64,000 bases of DNA. Origin: Streptomyces cathayae. GTDB taxonomy: Bacteria > Actinomycetota > Actinomycetes > Streptomycetales > Streptomycetaceae. Each line of letters starts with the position of its first letter. Position 1 is the first letter of the stretch. Position numbers and translations under genes: made by a program. A model generated the notes under the pieces. That model was not told the DNA's origin and searched no databases. It was given only the letters and a program-made list of their open reading frames with translations. The stretch lies in the NCBI RefSeq assembly GCF_029760955.1, contig NZ_CP121682.1, positions 2,418,001-2,482,000 on the forward strand, in the 5' to 3' direction. Below are positions 58,655 to 64,000 of the stretch, one piece after another.

Positions 58655-59909
58655 ACGCCTTCCACTCCTCCCAGGACATGTTCCAGCCGTTGAGGCCGTT
58701 GTCCGGGGCGATGGTGGCGTCGTTGGAGTTCTTCACGACGACCACGTCGCCGAGCATGGTGTTCTCGTAGAACCAGGCGCCCGGGGCCTTCTTGTCCCAG
58801 CCGCCCCGGGTGTCGCGCAGCCCGATGCAGCCGTGGCTGGCGTTGTAGTTGCCGAAGGCGCCGCCGCCCCAGTAGTTGCCGTGGATGAAGGTGCCGGAGG
58901 TGCTCAGCCGCATGGCGTGCGGCACGTCCTTGATGTCGTACTCGCCCTTGCCGTCGGCGTCGGTGAAGCCGACGGTCGCACCGTTCATCCGGGTGACCTT
59001 GAGCCGCTCGCTGACGACCATCTTGCCGTTCCAGGTCTCGGTGCCGGGGGCGCCGGCGGTGATCGGGATGGTCTTGATGACCTTGCCGTCCCGCTCGACC
59101 TTCATGGTGTGCTTCTTGGCGTCGACGACGGAGACCTGGCTGCGTCCGATGGTGAAGGAGACGGTCTTGGACTGCTTGCCGTAGACGCCGGGGCGGCCCT
59201 CGACGCCGTCGAGGTCGAGGTCGACGGTGACCTTGGTGCCGGCCTTCCAGTACTTCTCGGGCCGGAAGTCGAGCCGGTCGTTGCCGAACCAGTGGCCCTC
59301 GACCTCGACGGGCGGTTCGGTCGTGATGCGGATGGCCTTCTCGACGTCGTCCGGCTCGGTGATGCCCCGGGTGAAGCGGAGCGAGAACGGCATGCCGACG
59401 CCGACCTTGGAGCCGTCCTCGGGCGTGAAGGTGCCGGCGAAGGTGTTCTTCGGCGTCAGGGTGGTGAAGCTGGAGTCCTCGGCGGCGGTGCGGCCGGCGG
59501 AGTCCTTGGCGACCGCGTGCACCGTGTACTTGGTGGCGGCGGCCAGGTGGGCCGACGGCGTCCAACTGGCGCCGTCACCGGATATCTCCCCGTCGACCTT
59601 CTTGCCGTCCGGGGCCTTGACGACGACCTCGGTCAATTTCCCCTTGGCCGCGTCGACCTTCAACGCGCCGCTGGTCTTCACGGACTTGGCGCCGTCCTCG
59701 GGCGCTATGCCGATGACCGCCTCGGACTGCTTGCTCTGCGCCGCGACGGAGTCCTTGCCCTTGCCCCCGGCCGACCCGGAGCCCGGGCCCGTCTCCCCGC
59801 CGCCGCACGCGGTGACCGCCAGCACCACTCCGAGTGCCAGCGCCGCCGGCTTCCTGCCGCCATACCTCCGCGCGTCAACCGACGCCCCCGGAATCGGCCC
59901 CACGTTCAC
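58653..59909 (-). CDS. L,D-transpeptidase lipoprotein (first of two)
   Basis: 418 residues. Lipoprotein signal with Cys about 35 (LAVTACGGG), then a Gly/Ser linker, two immunoglobulin-like domains (about 65-265) and a YkuD catalytic domain (about 270-400). The catalytic Cys is about 361 in the motif ASHGCIGL, with the upstream His in FIHGNYWGG. It makes 3-3 cross-links between diaminopimelate residues of peptidoglycan, outside the membrane. The two N-terminal Ig-like domains are typical of mycobacterial/actinobacterial Ldt enzymes. GTG 59909 has GGGGAGAAACAA upstream. It is tandem with a paralogue about 50% alike. Confidence 0.93.
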   Translation of the reverse strand: MNVGPIPGASVDARRYGGRKPAALALGVVLAVTACGGGETGPGSGSAGGKGKDSVAAQSKQSEAVIGIAPEDGAKSVKTSGALKVDAAKGKLTEVVVKAPDGKKVDGEISGDGASWTPSAHLAAATKYTVHAVAKDSAGRTAAEDSSFTTLTPKNTFAGTFTPEDGSKVGVGMPFSLRFTRGITEPDDVEKAIRITTEPPVEVEGHWFGNDRLDFRPEKYWKAGTKVTVDLDLDGVEGRPGVYGKQSKTVSFTIGRSQVSVVDAKKHTMKVERDGKVIKTIPITAGAPGTETWNGKMVVSERLKVTRMNGATVGFTDADGKGEYDIKDVPHAMRLSTSGTFIHGNYWGGGAFGNYNASHGCIGLRDTRGGWDKKAPGAWFYENTMLGDVVVVKNSNDATIAPDNGLNGWNMSWEEWKA

Positions 59910-60083
59910 TTGTTTCTCCCCTCGGCGGGCCTGGCCGGACCCGCGCCCCGCGCGCCCCTCGCGCGCTTCGGCGCATAGTAACCACAGGCCAGGGGCGTTG
60001 AACGCGGCAGGTTTGTCACCGTTCCGTTCCAACTTCAATGGCCTGCGGCGTACAACCGGGAGGCCCTCCCGGCGGTCCGCGCG

Positions 60084-60187
60084 AGGGGGTCACTACGAGG
60101 AGTCACCTCAAGGAAACACTGCGAAGGGGCACCTCGAAGAGACACCGCGAAGAGACACCGCGAAGGGACACCGCGGGAGGTCACTTC
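60084..60187. repeat. Eight-unit 13-bp tandem repeat between L,D-transpeptidase genes
   Basis: Units of 13 bp run head to tail with consensus GAAGGGACACCGC: two exact copies of GAAGAGACACCGC (60136-60161), one GAAGGGACACCGC, and more diverged flanking units. The last unit overlaps the final codons and stop of the second transpeptidase gene. It is purine-rich on the plus strand and occupies most of the 271-bp gap. No CRISPR spacer structure. Confidence 0.75.
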
Positions 60188-61419
60188 ACGGCGCTGCCCT
60201 GCGTCCACTCCCTCCAGCCCATGTTCCAGCCGCCGAGGCCGTTGTCGGGGGCGACCGTCGTGTCCTTGCTGTTGACCACCTCGACGACGTCACCGATGAG
60301 GCTGCGGTCGAAGAACCAGCCCGCCGGGGTGTCCGCGCCGCCGCCCTTCACGTCGTGCAGTCCCACACACCCGTGGCTGACGTTGGTGTCGCCGAAGATG
60401 TCCTTCTCGGCCCAGTAGTTGCCGTGCAGGAAGGTGCCGGACGCGGTCAGGCGGATGGCGTGCGGGACGTCGGGGATGTCGTACTCGCCCTTGCCGTCTG
60501 CGTCGGTGAAGCCGACGGTCGCACCGTTCATCCGGGTGACCTCGAGCATCTCGCTGATCACCATCTTCCCGTTGTACGTGGGGGTCTTCGGCGCCCCCGC
60601 CGTGATCGGCACCGTGGCCAGTTCCTCACCGTCCCGGCTCACCTTCATGGTGTGCCGGCCCGCGTCGACCACCGAGACCTGGCTGCGGCCGACGGTGAAG
60701 GAGAACGTGCGGTGCTGGAGTCCGTACACGCCGGGCGCGCCCTCGACGTCCCGCAGGTCCAGCTCGACGGTGACCTCGGTGCCGGGCCGCCAGTACGTCT
60801 CGGGCCGGAAGTCGAGCCGGTCCTTGCCGAACCAGTGCGGGCGGACGTCGACGGCCGGGCGGGAGGTGACCCGGACGGCCCGTTCGACCGCCGCGCGGTG
60901 GACGATCTCACGGTTGAACGCCAGGGAGACGATCATCCCGGTGCCGACGACGGTGCGGTGTTCCGGGGTGACGTAGCCGATGAAGCGTTCCTCGGGGACG
61001 TATGTCGTGAACGTGGTGCGGCGGGAGGAGCGGCGGCCGGCGTCGTCCCGGGCCACGGTGTCGACCGTGTACTTCGCGGCGAGTGCCAGCCGTTCGTCGT
61101 CGGGCTTCCAGCTCCGTCCGTCGGCGGAGATGCGCCCGGGGACCGGGGACTCCCGCGCGTCCTGCGATCTGACGACCTCCACCGACTCCAGCCGCCCCTC
61201 GGACGCCCGCACCCGCAGCATGTCGCCGGGGCGCACCTCCTTGCTGCCGTCGGCGGGCGCGACCCGGATGACCTCCTCGGGCGCCGGAGGGCCGAACGCC
61301 CCTCCGATCGCGCCGTCCGAGGTACAGCCGACGGCTCCGGTCAGCAACAACCCTGTCCATGTCAGTACGGCGGCCAGTGCGGCCCTCGCGCGCCGTGCGC
61401 GCCCTTGTACGTGGCTCAC
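60181..61419 (-). CDS. L,D-transpeptidase lipoprotein (second of two)
   Basis: 412 residues with the same architecture as its neighbour: lipoprotein signal (Cys about 32 in TGAVGCTSD, an atypical lipobox), two Ig-like domains (about 45-255) and a YkuD domain. The catalytic Cys is about 351 in VSHGCVGL, with the preceding His in FLHGNYWAE. Conserved matches to the first copy include PHWFGKDRLDFRPETYW, VTRMNGATVGFTDADGKGEYD and the end APDNGLGGWNMGWREW. Tandem duplication followed by divergence is likely. GTG 61419 (SHVQGRARRAR) is used. It is divergent from glgX across 254 bp. Confidence 0.92.
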   Translation of the reverse strand: MSHVQGRARRARAALAAVLTWTGLLLTGAVGCTSDGAIGGAFGPPAPEEVIRVAPADGSKEVRPGDMLRVRASEGRLESVEVVRSQDARESPVPGRISADGRSWKPDDERLALAAKYTVDTVARDDAGRRSSRRTTFTTYVPEERFIGYVTPEHRTVVGTGMIVSLAFNREIVHRAAVERAVRVTSRPAVDVRPHWFGKDRLDFRPETYWRPGTEVTVELDLRDVEGAPGVYGLQHRTFSFTVGRSQVSVVDAGRHTMKVSRDGEELATVPITAGAPKTPTYNGKMVISEMLEVTRMNGATVGFTDADGKGEYDIPDVPHAIRLTASGTFLHGNYWAEKDIFGDTNVSHGCVGLHDVKGGGADTPAGWFFDRSLIGDVVEVVNSKDTTVAPDNGLGGWNMGWREWTQGSAVK

Positions 61420-61673
61420 GCGGTACCCAACGACGGTGCGCGCCGTCGGGAAACGACCATGCGCCCCCTCGGGGCACGCGAGGGTACGCCTTCTGGAGGA
61501 ATCCGCGGGTGCGCCCCCGCTCCGGGTGTGCTGTCACGCGGGCGGGTCGTGCTCTCGGCGGCACGTGAGTGCGCGGCATGCTCTGGGCAGAACTGTGGGG
61601 AGGACGACGCGCCGGGGAGCCGCGGCCACTCTCCCTGCCCGCCGTCGTCCCACGAGCCGCGGGAGGCTGACAG

Positions 61674-63965
<2,292 letters not shown>

Positions 63966-64000
63966 GAGGGCAGCCGGGCGGGGCGTGCGGACCGCGGACA

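Noticed and set aside
60084..60187. Possible CRISPR array
   Set aside because: The units are directly adjacent with no spacers, are only 13 bp long, and there are no cas genes.

Overview
The window is high-GC actinobacterial DNA and is almost certainly Streptomyces. GTG starts are common, the third codon position is G or C nearly everywhere, and the genes include an ilvB leader peptide, a LAL-type giant regulator, two GGDEF/EAL proteins and GlgX. From memory the gene order matches the conserved core of the Streptomyces coelicolor chromosome (roughly SCO5456 to SCO5515), read in reverse. This is mostly housekeeping territory. I see no prophage, CRISPR array, insertion sequence, tRNA, rRNA or secondary-metabolite cluster.

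Layout. 1-5.6 kb: branched-chain amino acid operon ilvB-ilvN-ilvC (minus) behind a leader peptide and attenuator hairpin, then serA, cut by the left edge. 5.6-9 kb: cdgE-like PAS-GGDEF-EAL membrane protein with a BldD-like box upstream. 9-12.6 kb: hydroxyacid dehydrogenase, aldo/keto reductase, lipoprotein sugar dehydrogenase and a DUF6191 peptide. 12.6-19.7 kb: LAL regulator coupled to a small basic protein, GNAT acetyltransferase, MMPL exporter, small membrane protein. 19.9-24.4 kb: methyltransferase, then gatC-gatA-(small protein)-gatB for tRNA-dependent amidation. 24.6-33 kb: RmdB-like c-di-GMP enzyme, ligA, a MetE-like protein, SDR, LOG-family protein, DUF427 protein and alpha/beta hydrolase. 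33-38.5 kb: secreted adenosine deaminase, mnmA, amidase, an orphan TPP riboswitch and a cysteine desulfurase. 38.6-46.8 kb: thioesterase, TRIC-like channel and a five-gene oligopeptide ABC transporter. 46.8-54.4 kb: two SseB-family proteins, a P-loop kinase-like protein, and a glycine-riboswitch-controlled gcvT-gcvH-glyA-sdaA cluster. 54.4-64 kb: GDSL hydrolase, cold-shock-domain protein, F420-type reductase, HATPase protein, enoyl-CoA hydratase, two tandem L,D-transpeptidase lipoproteins and glgX.

Themes. Serine/glycine flux appears at both ends: serA makes serine, while gcvTH, glyA, sdaA and the SseB proteins consume it or respond to it. Two c-di-GMP enzymes with opposite predicted biases lie about 16 kb apart. 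A sulfur donor (cysteine desulfurase) and a user (MnmA) lie two genes apart, with a TPP aptamer between the amidase and the desulfurase. Most convergent gene pairs share strong perfect inverted repeats as bidirectional terminators. The least expected signals are the TPP aptamer with no sense-strand target, an approximately 48-bp interspersed repeat inserted in frame in gcvT with a relative in cdgE, and an eight-unit 13-bp tandem repeat between the L,D-transpeptidase genes.
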